DNA of 64,000 nt from Caulobacter ginsengisoli (GTDB taxonomy: Bacteria > Pseudomonadota > Alphaproteobacteria > Caulobacterales > Caulobacteraceae): contig NZ_JAUSVS010000007.1 in assembly GCF_030814835.1 (NCBI RefSeq), forward strand, positions 62,001 through 126,000, given 5' to 3'. Below are positions 28,171 through 36,188 of this stretch, piece by piece. Position 1 is the first letter of the stretch. Every line of letters starts with the position of its first letter. Made by a program: the position numbers and the translations under genes. Under the pieces are notes generated by a model, which saw nothing but the letters and a program-made list of their open reading frames with translations, did not search any database and had not been told where the DNA came from.

Positions 28171-28448
28171 GCCGGCGCCTTCACCCCGAACCGCTCGGCC
28201 GACCGGGCCCTGGCCTTCGCCGCCTCGACCTCGCGGTCGCGGGGCGGGGCCTGGGTTTCCAGGCTGTCGAGCAGGCGGCGGCCGGCCTGGAACACCTCTT
28301 CGCAGGCGGCGTCGAAGGCGGCCTTGTTGGCCTTGGACGGGGTGTTGAAGCCCGACAGCTTGCGCACGAACTGCAGCGCCGCGGCGCTGACCTCGTCGTC
28401 GGTGGCGGCCGGGTCGAAGTTGAACAGGGTCTTGATGTTGCGGCACAT
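28167..28448 (-). CDS. DUF2277 family protein
   Basis: A 93-residue protein opening MCRNIKTLFNFDP, followed by SAAALQFVRKLSGFNTP, the signature of DUF2277. Function unknown; members are short conserved proteins. The start at 28448 is fixed by this signature. Its end overlaps the convergent TonB-like gene by 4 bp. Confidence 0.87.
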   Translation of the reverse strand: MCRNIKTLFNFDPAATDDEVSAAALQFVRKLSGFNTPSKANKAAFDAACEEVFQAGRRLLDSLETQAPPRDREVEAAKARARSAERFGVKAPA

Positions 28449-28532
28449 GATCGGGGCTCCGTCTGTCACGCCCAGAATAGCGCCGGACGGCGCGGTTCGG
28501 GAGCCCCGCCCAAGCATCAGGCATGACGCCCG

Positions 28533-28979
28533 CTATCCCGCCGCGGAGATGACGCTGGCCCGATAGCGCTCCACCGCCGCGCGGCGGTGGACGAAGATCG
28601 CCCGATAGGCCGGATCCTGGAAGAGGGCGATCATGGCGCGGCGGCTGGGCCAGTTTACCACGATCCCGATATCCCAGGCCTCGTCGTCCCCGACCAGGGG
28701 CGGCTGGACCCCGCCCCCCATCACCACCGACCCGCCGTTGGCGAGGATCCGGGGCGTGCTGCCGGCCCCGTACTGCATGAAGGCCTCCAGGCCGGTGCGG
28801 GACGGCTCGGCCGAGCCGGGGCCGTAGTCGGCGGCGGGCCGCAGCTTCACCAGGTTGATCACGCAGATCGGCGCGTCGGCCGGACCGGCCTGCAGGGCCC
28901 GCCACTGGGCGGCCGTGGGCATCCCCGCGCCCTCGCCGAAGAAGGCGGTCAGTTCATTGATGGTCGGATCGTCGGTCAT
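28533..28979 (-). CDS. DUF1330 family protein
   Basis: A 148-residue protein resembling DUF1330, a dimeric alpha-beta barrel (ferredoxin-like) family: PICVINLVKLRP, GIVVNWPSRRAMIALFQDPAY and the C-terminal HRRAAVERYRASVI. GAGG lies 6 bases before the ATG at 28979. It diverges from the TetR gene and shares a symmetric control region with it (28996-29061), so it is the likely TetR target. Enzymatic role unknown. Confidence 0.85.
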   Translation of the reverse strand: MTDDPTINELTAFFGEGAGMPTAAQWRALQAGPADAPICVINLVKLRPAADYGPGSAEPSRTGLEAFMQYGAGSTPRILANGGSVVMGGGVQPPLVGDDEAWDIGIVVNWPSRRAMIALFQDPAYRAIFVHRRAAVERYRASVISAAG

Positions 28980-28995
28980 AATCGGCCTCATTGAG

Positions 28996-29061
28996 ATTGA
29001 CATTTTTCGTCTAAAACGTCGAACGACAGATGCATTGACGTTTTGTGCTGAAATTGTCAAT
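28996..29061. promoter_or_regulatory. Symmetric divergent promoter/operator, DUF1330 and TetR
   Basis: Nested inverted repeats: ATTGACATTTT (28996-29006) against AAATTGTCAAT (29051-29061), and AAAACGTC (29013-29020) against GACGTTTT (29037-29044). Each half, read outward-in, is TTGACA-N10-AAAACGTC. TTGACA fits a -35 box, so two face-to-face promoters may be covered by one TetR operator. This is much more AT-rich than the flanking genes. Confidence 0.6.
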
Positions 29062-29069
29062 CCAGGCGG

Positions 29070-29669
29070 ATGGCGGCGACAGACCAGGAAGGCGGGCAGC
29101 GGGAGGCGATCCTTGACGCCGCGTTCGGCCGCTTCGCCCATTACGGCTATCGGCGGACCTCGCTGGGCGACATCGCCGAGGCGGCGGGCCTGTCGCGGCC
29201 GGCCCTCTACCACTACTTCCACAACAAGGAGGATGTGTTCCGGGCCCTGGCCCAGCGCATCAACCGCGGCGTGGTCGAGGCGGTGACGGCCGCCGCCCAG
29301 CGCGAGGGCGACACCCTGGCGCGGCTGACAGCGGTGGTCGAGGCGCGGGTTGGCTGGGCCTTCGACCTGCTGCACGCCTCCGAGCACGGCCGCGAACTGA
29401 TCGACGAGAAGAACCGGCTGTGCGGCGCGGCGGGCGCCGACACCAACGCCGAGTTCGCCGCCCTGCTGGAGCGGATCCTGGCGCGGGGCGAGGCCAGGGG
29501 CGAGATTTCGCTGGCCTCGGTGGCCATGTCACCGCGCGAGGCGGCGCTGTTCCTGATCGACAGCGTCGAGGGGGTGATCGGCAAGGAGACCGTCGAGGCC
29601 GCCGCCCGTCACCGCCTGCGCATCCTCACCCAGCTGTTCGTGGGCGGGCTGCGCGTCCCGGCGGGCTAG
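29070..29669 (+). CDS. TetR/AcrR family transcriptional regulator
   Basis: A 199-residue repressor. The N-terminal HTH is canonical: AILDAAFGRFAHYGYRRTSLGDIAEAAGLSRPALYHYFHNKEDVF. A helical ligand-binding domain follows, with a TetR C-terminal region. It diverges from the DUF1330 gene across the palindromic region at 28996-29061, which is its probable operator. The stop overlaps the convergent PEP-mutase gene by 4 bp. Confidence 0.92.
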   Translation: MAATDQEGGQREAILDAAFGRFAHYGYRRTSLGDIAEAAGLSRPALYHYFHNKEDVFRALAQRINRGVVEAVTAAAQREGDTLARLTAVVEARVGWAFDLLHASEHGRELIDEKNRLCGAAGADTNAEFAALLERILARGEARGEISLASVAMSPREAALFLIDSVEGVIGKETVEAAARHRLRILTQLFVGGLRVPAG

Positions 29670-30463
29670 CGGAAGAGGGCGTTGTAGTCGGCCGCCCCGC
29701 CGCCGGCCGCGCTGAGCGCATCGCTGTCGCCGCCGGCCAGGAAGGCCCGGGTCGCTTCGGCCACAGCGTGCAGGGCGGCCCGCGAGATGCCGGTCGCCGA
29801 GGAGAGGCGCCGCGCCCCCAGCTGCTGCAGCTCGCCCGCCAGCGGCACGCCCGGCATGGCCATGACGTTGAGCGGCAGGCCGCATTCCCTGGCCAGGGTC
29901 TCGATATGGCCAGGGTCGGACACCCCCGGCGCGAACAGCCCGTCGGCCCCGGCGGCGCGGTAGAGGGCGGCCCGGCGCAGGGTCTCGGCCACCGCCGCCT
30001 CACCCGTAGCCAGCCGGCGCAGATAAACGTCGGCCCGGGCGTTGATGAACAGCTTGACCCCGGCCTTGTCGGCGGCGGCGCGCACCGCCTCGATCTTGGC
30101 GGCCAGCGCCTCGGCCGGCCCGCCGCCATCCTCCAGGTTGATCCCCACCGCCCCGGCGTCGATCACCTTGGCGGCGGTTTCGCCGACGGTTTTCGGGTCG
30201 TCGCTGTAGCCGCCCTCGATGTCGGCGGTCAGCGGCACGGAAAGCACCCGGGCGGCCTCGCGCACCGTCTGCACGGCGGCCTCGACCGGCATGTGGTGGC
30301 CATCGGCGTAGCCATGGCTCCAGGCCACGGCGGCGCTGGAGGTGGCCACGGCCTTGGCGCCCAGCGTCTCCATCAGCTTGGCGCTGCCGGCGTCCCAGGC
30401 GTTGGGCAGGACGAGGATGTCGGGGCCCTGGTGCAGGGCGCGGAATGTTGCGGCTTTGTTCAT
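29666..30463 (-). CDS. Isocitrate lyase/PEP mutase family enzyme
   Basis: A 265-residue member of the PEP mutase/isocitrate lyase superfamily: VLPNAWDAGSAKLMETLGAKAVATSSAAVAW, the Mg-binding LTADIEGGYSD, GINLEDGG and FINARADVYLR. Members cleave or rearrange C-C or P-C bonds in 2-oxo or phosphonate acids. The DIEGGY form resembles the common phosphonomutase-like subgroup rather than true PEP mutase. Substrate unknown. Confidence 0.87.
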   Translation of the reverse strand: MNKAATFRALHQGPDILVLPNAWDAGSAKLMETLGAKAVATSSAAVAWSHGYADGHHMPVEAAVQTVREAARVLSVPLTADIEGGYSDDPKTVGETAAKVIDAGAVGINLEDGGGPAEALAAKIEAVRAAADKAGVKLFINARADVYLRRLATGEAAVAETLRRAALYRAAGADGLFAPGVSDPGHIETLARECGLPLNVMAMPGVPLAGELQQLGARRLSSATGISRAALHAVAEATRAFLAGGDSDALSAAGGGAADYNALFR

Positions 30464-30538
30464 GGGGGCAAGATGGGGTCAAACCATCGTTCTGTCAGCC
30501 CCCTAGTTGGCGGAAATCGGACTTCAATGAAGGAAGAA

Positions 30539-30667
30539 TTTGTCCACGAACCACACGAACGGAGCCATCAACGGCTAGTCACCGAAGGCTGTCTTTTGAA
30601 CGACCCTACGGGTCAGGGCTCAGTCAGCGCCGACCCGTTCGTGTGGTTCGTGTGGTTCGTGGACAAA
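30539..30667. repeat. Hairpin element F with 9-bp tandem units
   Basis: The left arm starts at 30539 and the right arm spans 30635-30667. The right arm contains the 9-mer GTGTGGTTC twice, where the left arm has one copy. An inner hairpin GACCC-TAC-GGGTC is at 30602-30614. Read in reverse it matches elements G and H (inner GACCCGNAGGGTC, then CTTCGG). It lies between the PEP-mutase-like and zinc-finger genes. Confidence 0.85.
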
Positions 30668-30679
30668 AATAGCGGCGGT

Positions 30680-30967
30680 TCAGTGCCCGCCGGCGCCCTC
30701 ATAGACGCCCGGGGCCAGGCGTTCGTCTTCCGGGATCTCGTCATGGCTCAGCACGAAGCGGCGGTCGCAGTAGCCGCAGTCGACGAAATGCGCCGCGCCG
30801 ATCTCCAGCCAGACCCTGGGGTGGCCCAGCGCCCCGCCCACGCCCTCGCAGGCGATGCGGTGGCTGCGCACATAGACGATCTCCGGCGCCGGCCCGGCGG
30901 ACTGGCCGTAGGTCGGTTCGGTCGCGCCCTGGATGGCGGTGGCTTTCGCGGCTGGCTTTTTGGCCAT
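30680..30967 (-). CDS. Zinc-finger (CHCC-type) protein
   Basis: A 95-residue protein with the zf-CHCC pattern: C in RIACEGVGG, H in ALGHPRVWLEI and the pair CGYC. The segment is related to the NDUFS6 subunit of complex I. Short bacterial homologues are common in Alphaproteobacteria and their precise role is unclear. A basic Ala/Lys-rich N-terminus precedes it. Start at 30967. Confidence 0.88.
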   Translation of the reverse strand: MAKKPAAKATAIQGATEPTYGQSAGPAPEIVYVRSHRIACEGVGGALGHPRVWLEIGAAHFVDCGYCDRRFVLSHDEIPEDERLAPGVYEGAGGH

Positions 30968-31062
30968 GAAGTTTTAGTCCCTGAAGACGGGGCGGCCTTG
31001 GCGTGGCCGTCCTCGCGGCCTACCTATGCGAGGCCCGGCCCGGGCGTCAATTGACGGACATC

Positions 31063-32025
31063 ATGGATCTTCCCGAATACGCCATCGAGGCCCAGGGCCT
31101 TATCAAGACCTACGCCGCCACCAAGACCACCCCGGCCAAGCTGGCCCTGAACGGCATCGACCTGAAGATCCCGCGCGGCTCGATCTTCGGCCTGCTGGGC
31201 CCCAACGGGGCCGGCAAGTCGACCTTCATCAACATCCTGGCGGGCCTGACCCGCAAGTCGGCCGGCACGGTGAAGATCTGGGGCCGCGACATCGACGAGC
31301 GGCCGCGCGACGCCCGCGCCGCCATCGGCGTCGTCCCGCAGGAACTGGCCGCCGACGTCTTCTTCACCCCCAGAGAGAGCCTCAACGTCCAGGCCGGCAT
31401 GTATGGCGTCCCCAAGGCCGAGCGCCGCACCGCCGAGCTGCTCAACGCCATGGGCCTGGGCGACAAGGCCGACGCCTATGTGCGCCAGCTGTCGGGCGGC
31501 ATGAAGCGCCGGCTGATGGTGGCCAAGGCCATGGTCCACAACCCGCCGGTCCTGATCCTCGACGAGCCCACCGCCGGGGTCGATGTCGAGCTGCGCCGCC
31601 AGCTGTGGAACTATGTGGTCGGCCTCAACCAGCTGGGCGTCACCATCGTGCTGACCACCCACTATCTGGAAGAAGCCCAGGAGCTCTGCGACCAGATCGC
31701 CATCATCAACCGCGGCGAGGTCGCCGCCTGCGAGCCCACCTCGACCCTGCTGCGCCGCCTGGACACCCGCAACGTGGTGGTCACCCCGGAAGAGCCGGTG
31801 ACCGACGTCCCGGTCCTCGCCGGCTTCGAGACCAAGCTGCGCGCCGGCGGCAGCTTCGCGGTCACCTACAAGACCGGCCAGTCCAGCGTCGAACAGGTGC
31901 TTGCGGCGGTGCGCGCCACCGGCCTGCATATCAAGGACATCGCCACCGAGGATCCCGACCTGGAGGACGTCTTCCTGGCCCTGACCTACGACGCGCCCGG
32001 CGCGGCCGATCCCACGCGGGATTAG
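31063..32025 (+). CDS. ABC transporter ATP-binding protein
   Basis: A 320-residue ABC ATPase: Walker A LLGPNGAGKST, Q-loop VVPQEL, signature QLSGGMKRRLMVAKAM, Walker B VLILDEPTAGVD and H-loop LTTHYLEEAQ. A C-terminal extension of about 90 residues resembles the DrrA/NatA-type export class. No permease gene lies next to it; the neighbours are repeats. The ATG at 31063 is chosen over upstream starts because the conserved domain begins a few residues later. Confidence 0.92.
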   Translation: MDLPEYAIEAQGLIKTYAATKTTPAKLALNGIDLKIPRGSIFGLLGPNGAGKSTFINILAGLTRKSAGTVKIWGRDIDERPRDARAAIGVVPQELAADVFFTPRESLNVQAGMYGVPKAERRTAELLNAMGLGDKADAYVRQLSGGMKRRLMVAKAMVHNPPVLILDEPTAGVDVELRRQLWNYVVGLNQLGVTIVLTTHYLEEAQELCDQIAIINRGEVAACEPTSTLLRRLDTRNVVVTPEEPVTDVPVLAGFETKLRAGGSFAVTYKTGQSSVEQVLAAVRATGLHIKDIATEDPDLEDVFLALTYDAPGAADPTRD

Positions 32026-32031
32026 AGTTTT

Positions 32032-32147
32032 ACCACGAACAACACGGACAACACGGACCGGCCGCGTTTTCCCGCGCCTTGACCCGCAGGGTCGCTGATA
32101 CCCCGGCTTCAGTGATTTCCGTCCGTGTTGTCTGTGTTGTCCGTGGT
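32032..32147. repeat. Hairpin element G with 9-bp tandem units
   Basis: Arms at 32032-32058 and 32121-32147 match at 25 of 27 positions. They are built from a 9-mer of the type GTCCGTGTT. The inner hairpin GACCCGCAGGGTC is at 32081-32093. Same family and orientation as element H, inverse to F. It starts a few bases after the ABC gene stop. Confidence 0.88.
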
Positions 32148-32192
32148 CAATCCTTGCTGGCGACGATGCTTCCTGTCCGAAGGAGGAATTTG

Positions 32193-32319
32193 AACGCGAA
32201 CAACGCGAACAACGCGAACGGACCCGCGCCGACCTGAGCCCGGACCCGAAGGGTCGTTCTGATCACAGGCCTTCGGCCGATTGGCTCCGCTTGTTCGCGT
32301 TGTTCGCGTTGTTCGCGTT
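32193..32319. repeat. Hairpin element H with 9-bp tandem units
   Basis: Perfect 27-bp arms at 32193-32219 and 32293-32319, each three copies of GTTCGCGTT. The inner hairpin GACCCGAAGGGTC is at 32243-32255. It is directly downstream of element G. Together they fill the 362-bp gap between the ABC ATPase and NCS2 genes, which has no coding sequence. Confidence 0.92.
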
Positions 32320-32387
32320 TAATCCTCACCCACCTTGACGCCCCAAACCACGCAAGCAAGCTAGCCCCCTCACGCGGGGGCGCAGCC

Positions 32388-33737
32388 ATGACCGAGACCA
32401 CCACCCCAAAGCCGGGCTTCCTGGAGCGCACCTTCCAGCTCAGCGCCCACAACACCGGCGTGCGCACCGAGGTCCTGGCCGGCGCCACCACCTTCCTGAC
32501 CATGGCCTATATCGTGCTGGTCAACCCGGCGATCCTGGGTCAGGCCGGCATGCCCATCGCCGCCGTCACCGCCGCCACCTGCCTGGCGGCCGGGGTCGGC
32601 TCGATCCTGATGGGCCTCTTCGCCAACTACCCGATCGCGCTGGCCCCCGGCATGGGGCTGAACGCCTATTTCACCTTCACCGTGGTCAAGGGCATGGGCA
32701 TTCCCTGGCCCGTCGCGCTGGGCTGCGTGTTCATCTCCGGGATCGTCTTCCTGATCCTGACCTTCGCGGGCGTGCGCCAACTCATCGTCAACGCCATCCC
32801 CAAGAGCCTGTTCGCCGCCATCGCCGCCGGCATTGGCCTGTTCATCGCCCTGATCGGCCTGAAGGAGGCGGGCATCGTCGTCGCCAACCCCGACACCCTG
32901 GTCGGCCTCGGCCCCCTGAACACCCCGGCCGTCGGGGTCGCCCTGCTGGGCCTGATCCTCATCGGCGCCCTGCAGGTCTGGAAGGTCAAGGGCGCCATCC
33001 TGATCGGCATCCTCGCCGCCACCGCCGCCGGCTGGATCACCGGCCTCGTCCACTGGCAGCCCATCCCCTACGATTTCGAGGCCATGACCGCGACGGCCTT
33101 CAAGCTCGACATCCCAGGCGCCCTGGGCCTCGGCGGCGGGGGCCTCAGCGCCGCCATCCTGGAGATTCTCTTCGTCTTCCTCTTCGTCGACATGTTCGAC
33201 AATGTCGGCACCCTGGTCGCCGTCACCAAGAAGGCGGGCCTGACCCAGCCCGACGGCACGATCCCCCGCCTCAACCGCATCCTCTTCGCCGACGCTGCCG
33301 CCAGCGTGGTCGGGTCCCTGGCCGGCACCAGCACCACGGTCAGCTATATCGAGAGCGCCTCGGGCGTCGCGGCCGGCGGCCGCACCGGCCTGACCGCCGT
33401 CGTCACCGGCCTCCTCTTCCTGATCGCCCTCTTCGCCGCCCCCCTGGTCCAGGCCATCCCCGCCGCCGCCACGGCCCCGGCCCTGATCCTGGTCGGGGCG
33501 ATGATGATGGCGCCGCTGGCGCAGGCCGACTGGGAAGACCCCCTGGTCGCCATCCCCGCCTTCCTGACCCTGGTGATGATCCCGCTGACCTTCTCGATCG
33601 CCAACGGCCTGGCCGTCGGCCTGATCGCCTACGCCGCCCTCAAGCTGATCCGGGGCCAGGCCAGGGTCGGCGACTGGCTGCTCTACGTCCTGGCCGCCCT
33701 GTTCGTCGCCAGGTTCGTCTACATGGCGGCGGCCTGA
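32388..33737 (+). CDS. NCS2 family purine permease (AzgA-like)
   Basis: A 449-residue inner membrane transporter with about 12-14 helices. The N-terminus has TEVLAGATTFLTMAYIVLVNPAIL, and later LAPGMGLNAYFTF, FLFVDMFDNVGTL and GTSTTVSYIESASGVAAGGRTG, which are the AzgA (adenine/guanine/hypoxanthine) subgroup motifs. The predicted substrate is a purine base taken up with protons. It is the last chromosomal gene before the tRNA-Arg and the integrated element. Confidence 0.92.
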   Translation: MTETTTPKPGFLERTFQLSAHNTGVRTEVLAGATTFLTMAYIVLVNPAILGQAGMPIAAVTAATCLAAGVGSILMGLFANYPIALAPGMGLNAYFTFTVVKGMGIPWPVALGCVFISGIVFLILTFAGVRQLIVNAIPKSLFAAIAAGIGLFIALIGLKEAGIVVANPDTLVGLGPLNTPAVGVALLGLILIGALQVWKVKGAILIGILAATAAGWITGLVHWQPIPYDFEAMTATAFKLDIPGALGLGGGGLSAAILEILFVFLFVDMFDNVGTLVAVTKKAGLTQPDGTIPRLNRILFADAAASVVGSLAGTSTTVSYIESASGVAAGGRTGLTAVVTGLLFLIALFAAPLVQAIPAAATAPALILVGAMMMAPLAQADWEDPLVAIPAFLTLVMIPLTFSIANGLAVGLIAYAALKLIRGQARVGDWLLYVLAALFVARFVYMAAA

Positions 33738-33782
33738 CCAAGACTCGCTAAAGGGGCCGTTTGCACCCGCCAGACCTTTCCG

Positions 33783-35405
33783 CTATGACCCCGCCTCGCC
33801 CAGCGATCCGCACCCGTAGCTCAGCTGGATAGAGCGTTGCCCTCCGAAGGCAAAGGTCACACGTTCGAATCGTGTCGGGTGCGCCATTTCTGTTTTGAGG
33901 TTCTTCTCAGAACTAAAAACTCTGAAAATTGAAGCGCTTGTCGGGGTTCTAAACCCTGTGTTTCGTGCATATGTCAGCCGGTTCGGGAACGCCAGCCTGG
34001 CGGCTATTCTGCGCTCCGATGGAGACCCAGAAGTCCATAAAAAACAAGGATTTGATAGGAACGCGAGAGAGGTTCTAACTGCATTCTTGAGGCTTGGCTT
34101 ATGTTCGCCTCCTCGCACGAGTTGTTCCTTCAGCAGCGCCCGCTGTTCTTCAAGGGAGCGCACACGCCGCTCATAGGCGGCGATGACGGTCTCACTGTCA
34201 GCTTCGACAATGCGGTCGAGCAACTGGTCGATGCTGCGTTCGACTTTCGTTAGCTCCGCTTGGCCCGCTTCGATCAGGCGTCGCGCAGACCGCGTTTGCT
34301 GTTCCCAATGATCGCGGATTGCTTCCCTTGCGAGCGCGATCAATCCGGGCGCTGGCGTCAGCGACTGTAGCAGCGTCTCAAACTCGCCCTCGATCTTTTC
34401 GCGAGGAATGGACTTGCCGTAGTTGGCGCAGGCTCGCGTCCGGTCGGGGCAGAGATAGTAGGCGTAGCGCTTACCTTTGGAGCCCCGCGACCAGCAGGCG
34501 GTCAGCGGCGTTCCGCATTCGCACAGAACGCTGCCACGCAGGCTGAATTCGCCTTCAACCTCTGGCCTCGGCCTAAACTTGGTCTTGCCGTTCAGCTTGT
34601 CTTGAATAGCCTTCCATGTGGCGAGCGTGATCAGCGGCTCGTGCCTGGCGGGGACCATGTGAATGCCCCAGCGCGGATGATCGATCATGGCTGCGTAGAA
34701 GACGCGGGCGAGCAGGTGGCGGACACGCGAATATTCGACCCTGTTGTGACGGTCGCGCGGAAATTCCGGGCGTGATTCAAAGAACCGCACCAGATCGGCC
34801 TGGGTCTCAAAGCGGTTCGAGGCGAAGCCTTCAAGGCCTTCCTGAAGCGTCGAGGCCAAGGGCTCGTCCCGGACGCAGACTTTGCCGTTGCCCGCTGATT
34901 TTTCGTAGCGATAGCCAAGAGGGATGGCGAACGGCCACCAGCCATTCAGGGCGCGGCTCTTCATGCGGCTTAAGGTCTGGTCACGGTTATGGTCGCGGTG
35001 ATGCTGGGCAACACTGGCGCGGATGTTCTCGACCAGTCTGAGATCCGAGGTGTCGCCGAACTCCATCGAGGGCGAGATCAGAATGCCGCCGGCCTCGGCA
35101 AGTGAGGCGCGCAACTGCCAGTGACTGACGACGTCTCTCGCCCAGCGTTCGATGTCGTCTATGACGACATAATAGCCTTCCTTCCGGTGCTTCCGGAGGA
35201 AGGCGAGCATTTGCTGCATGCCGGGGCGGGTCGTGACGCCGCCTGTCATGTCGTCAATGAAAACTCGGTCAACGGTGAGCCCCAGGCTTCTCGCGTGTTC
35301 ACGGCAGGCCCGCTCTTGCGAGCCTAGGCCCGTCCCGGAGGTCGCCTGCTTCTTGCTCGACACTCGGCAGTAGAGGATCGCCTTTCTTCCTTCTGTTCCT
35401 TTCAT
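33783..35405 (-). CDS. Large serine recombinase (integrase of the element)
   Basis: A 540-residue large serine recombinase. The N-terminal catalytic domain begins [12 protein letters not shown], with Ser16 as the probable nucleophile. A recombinase domain follows ([13 protein letters not shown] region), then a zinc ribbon ([11 protein letters not shown]...CPDRTRAC) and a coiled coil at about 385-455. The frame continues antisense through the whole tRNA-Arg gene, so roughly residues 507-532 are encoded by tRNA antisense and the stop lies in chromosomal DNA. It probably catalyses integration and excision of the element. Confidence 0.9.
   Translation of the reverse strand: MKGTEGRKAILYCRVSSKKQATSGTGLGSQERACREHARSLGLTVDRVFIDDMTGGVTTRPGMQQMLAFLRKHRKEGYYVVIDDIERWARDVVSHWQLRASLAEAGGILISPSMEFGDTSDLRLVENIRASVAQHHRDHNRDQTLSRMKSRALNGWWPFAIPLGYRYEKSAGNGKVCVRDEPLASTLQEGLEGFASNRFETQADLVRFFESRPEFPRDRHNRVEYSRVRHLLARVFYAAMIDHPRWGIHMVPARHEPLITLATWKAIQDKLNGKTKFRPRPEVEGEFSLRGSVLCECGTPLTACWSRGSKGKRYAYYLCPDRTRACANYGKSIPREKIEGEFETLLQSLTPAPGLIALAREAIRDHWEQQTRSARRLIEAGQAELTKVERSIDQLLDRIVEADSETVIAAYERRVRSLEEQRALLKEQLVRGGEHKPSLKNAVRTSLAFLSNPCFLWTSGSPSERRIAARLAFPNRLTYARNTGFRTPTSASIFRVFSSEKNLKTEMAHPTRFERVTFAFGGQRSIQLSYGCGSLGEAGS
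33810..33886 (+). tRNA. tRNA-Arg (anticodon CCG), integration site
   Basis: A full cloverleaf. The acceptor GCACCCG pairs with CGGGTGC. The D arm is GCTCAGCTGGATAGAGC, the anticodon arm TTGCC-CTCCGAA-GGCAA (CCG at 34-36), and the T arm CACACGTTCGAATCGTGTC is slightly irregular. It ends GCCA, with CCA encoded (33884-33886). A serine recombinase gene lies at its 3' side and reads antisense through it, so its 3' end is the probable attachment site. Confidence 0.96.
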
Positions 35406-35426
35406 GCTGACTCCATTGCGGCGGCT

Positions 35427-35672
35427 CTAGATCGCCACCGTGCCAAAGGTTTTCCTGATTGAATTCAATGCCAATTGTACCACGTAGCCGTCTCCGGCTG
35501 CGGAGCGTCCAAAATCCTGTCCACAACTTTGCGCCGGACGCGCGCGCGTAAACTCCTCAGCCACGATGACGCCGACGAAATTGTAGACGGTCTCGGCGAT
35601 GTTCCGTGCGTCCGCATCACCAAGGCCGAGCGCGTCGGCGATGGGGCGGTATCGGTCGAAGTCGAAGGGCAT
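35427..35672 (-). CDS. Small hypothetical protein next to the recombinase
   Basis: An 81-residue protein beginning MPFDFDRYRPIADALG, then NIAETVYNFVGVIVAEEFT. It ends 21 bp before the recombinase start on the same strand, so the two may be co-transcribed. I do not recognise the family. An excisionase-like role is conceivable from position, but no DNA-binding motif is visible. Confidence 0.55.
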   Translation of the reverse strand: MPFDFDRYRPIADALGLGDADARNIAETVYNFVGVIVAEEFTRARPAQSCGQDFGRSAAGDGYVVQLALNSIRKTFGTVAI

Positions 35673-35785
35673 GGGGACGCAGTTCCGCGACCGCGCCCGA
35701 CGGCGCGCTTCGCATTCCAAGTTGTAAGGTTGAAGAATGTTGACGCCATCCGCCCTATCCGGTGGGGGGAAGGTCCAAACAAATT

Positions 35786-35812
35786 CGCCGCCTCCCGAGC
35801 CGGGAGGCGGCG
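35786..35812 (-). terminator. Intrinsic terminator downstream of the transfer genes
   Basis: A perfect 12-bp stem with a 3-base loop (CGCCGCCTCCCG-AGC-CGGGAGGCGGCG). On the minus strand it is followed by AATTTGTTT. It lies 83 bp after the stop of the gene at 35895-36176, where the leftward transfer operon would end. Confidence 0.65.
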
Positions 35813-35894
35813 TACGCAGTTAGTAGGAAATCTCCACTACACTGCCACAAAGAACAAAACATGTACAGATTGAGTGCCCCTGTATGCGGAATGC

Positions 35895-36176
35895 CTAGCG
35901 GTCGTGGCCGAAACCTCGCTTGGCATGCCCCTTGAGCGCTGAAAGACGATGCTCGGCGGAGGCCTGCTCCTTGAGGACTCCAAAGCGGGTCTCGATATGC
36001 GCGATCCTACGCTCGTCAGCTTCGACGGCCCCGGATTGAATAGATGAGGCCTCGACGCCGTCCGGCCGGAGATGCTGATGAGCGCCGGGTGCGGCGCGGT
36101 TGGTCTTCAACTGCTCTAGTTCGCGTTTGGTGATGATCGCGGCGCGCGCGGCAGCAAGGTCGTCGAACTTTCCCAT
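35895..36176 (-). CDS. Hypothetical protein after the coupling protein gene
   Basis: A 93-residue hydrophilic, charged protein: KFDDLAAARAAIITKRELEQL, then ADERRIAHIETRFGVLKEQ. It looks helical and may form a coiled coil. It starts 12 bp after the TraG-like gene stop on the same strand and is probably part of that operon. No recognised domain. Confidence 0.65.
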   Translation of the reverse strand: MGKFDDLAAARAAIITKRELEQLKTNRAAPGAHQHLRPDGVEASSIQSGAVEADERRIAHIETRFGVLKEQASAEHRLSALKGHAKRGFGHDR

Positions 36177-36188
36177 GGTGTGTTTCGG

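Noticed and set aside
30539..32319. CRISPR array, because of the 9-bp repeats
   Set aside because: Units are only 9 bp, are arranged as inverted arms, and lack unique spacers of CRISPR size; no cas genes.
33810..33886. Short peptide reading [17 protein letters not shown] antisense to the tRNA as a separate gene
   Set aside because: A well known translation artefact of tRNA antisense; here it is treated only as the tail of the recombinase frame.
35475..35873. Plus-strand 132-codon frame opposite the small gene next to the recombinase
   Set aside because: The minus-strand frame has better protein-like composition and a start; only one can be real.
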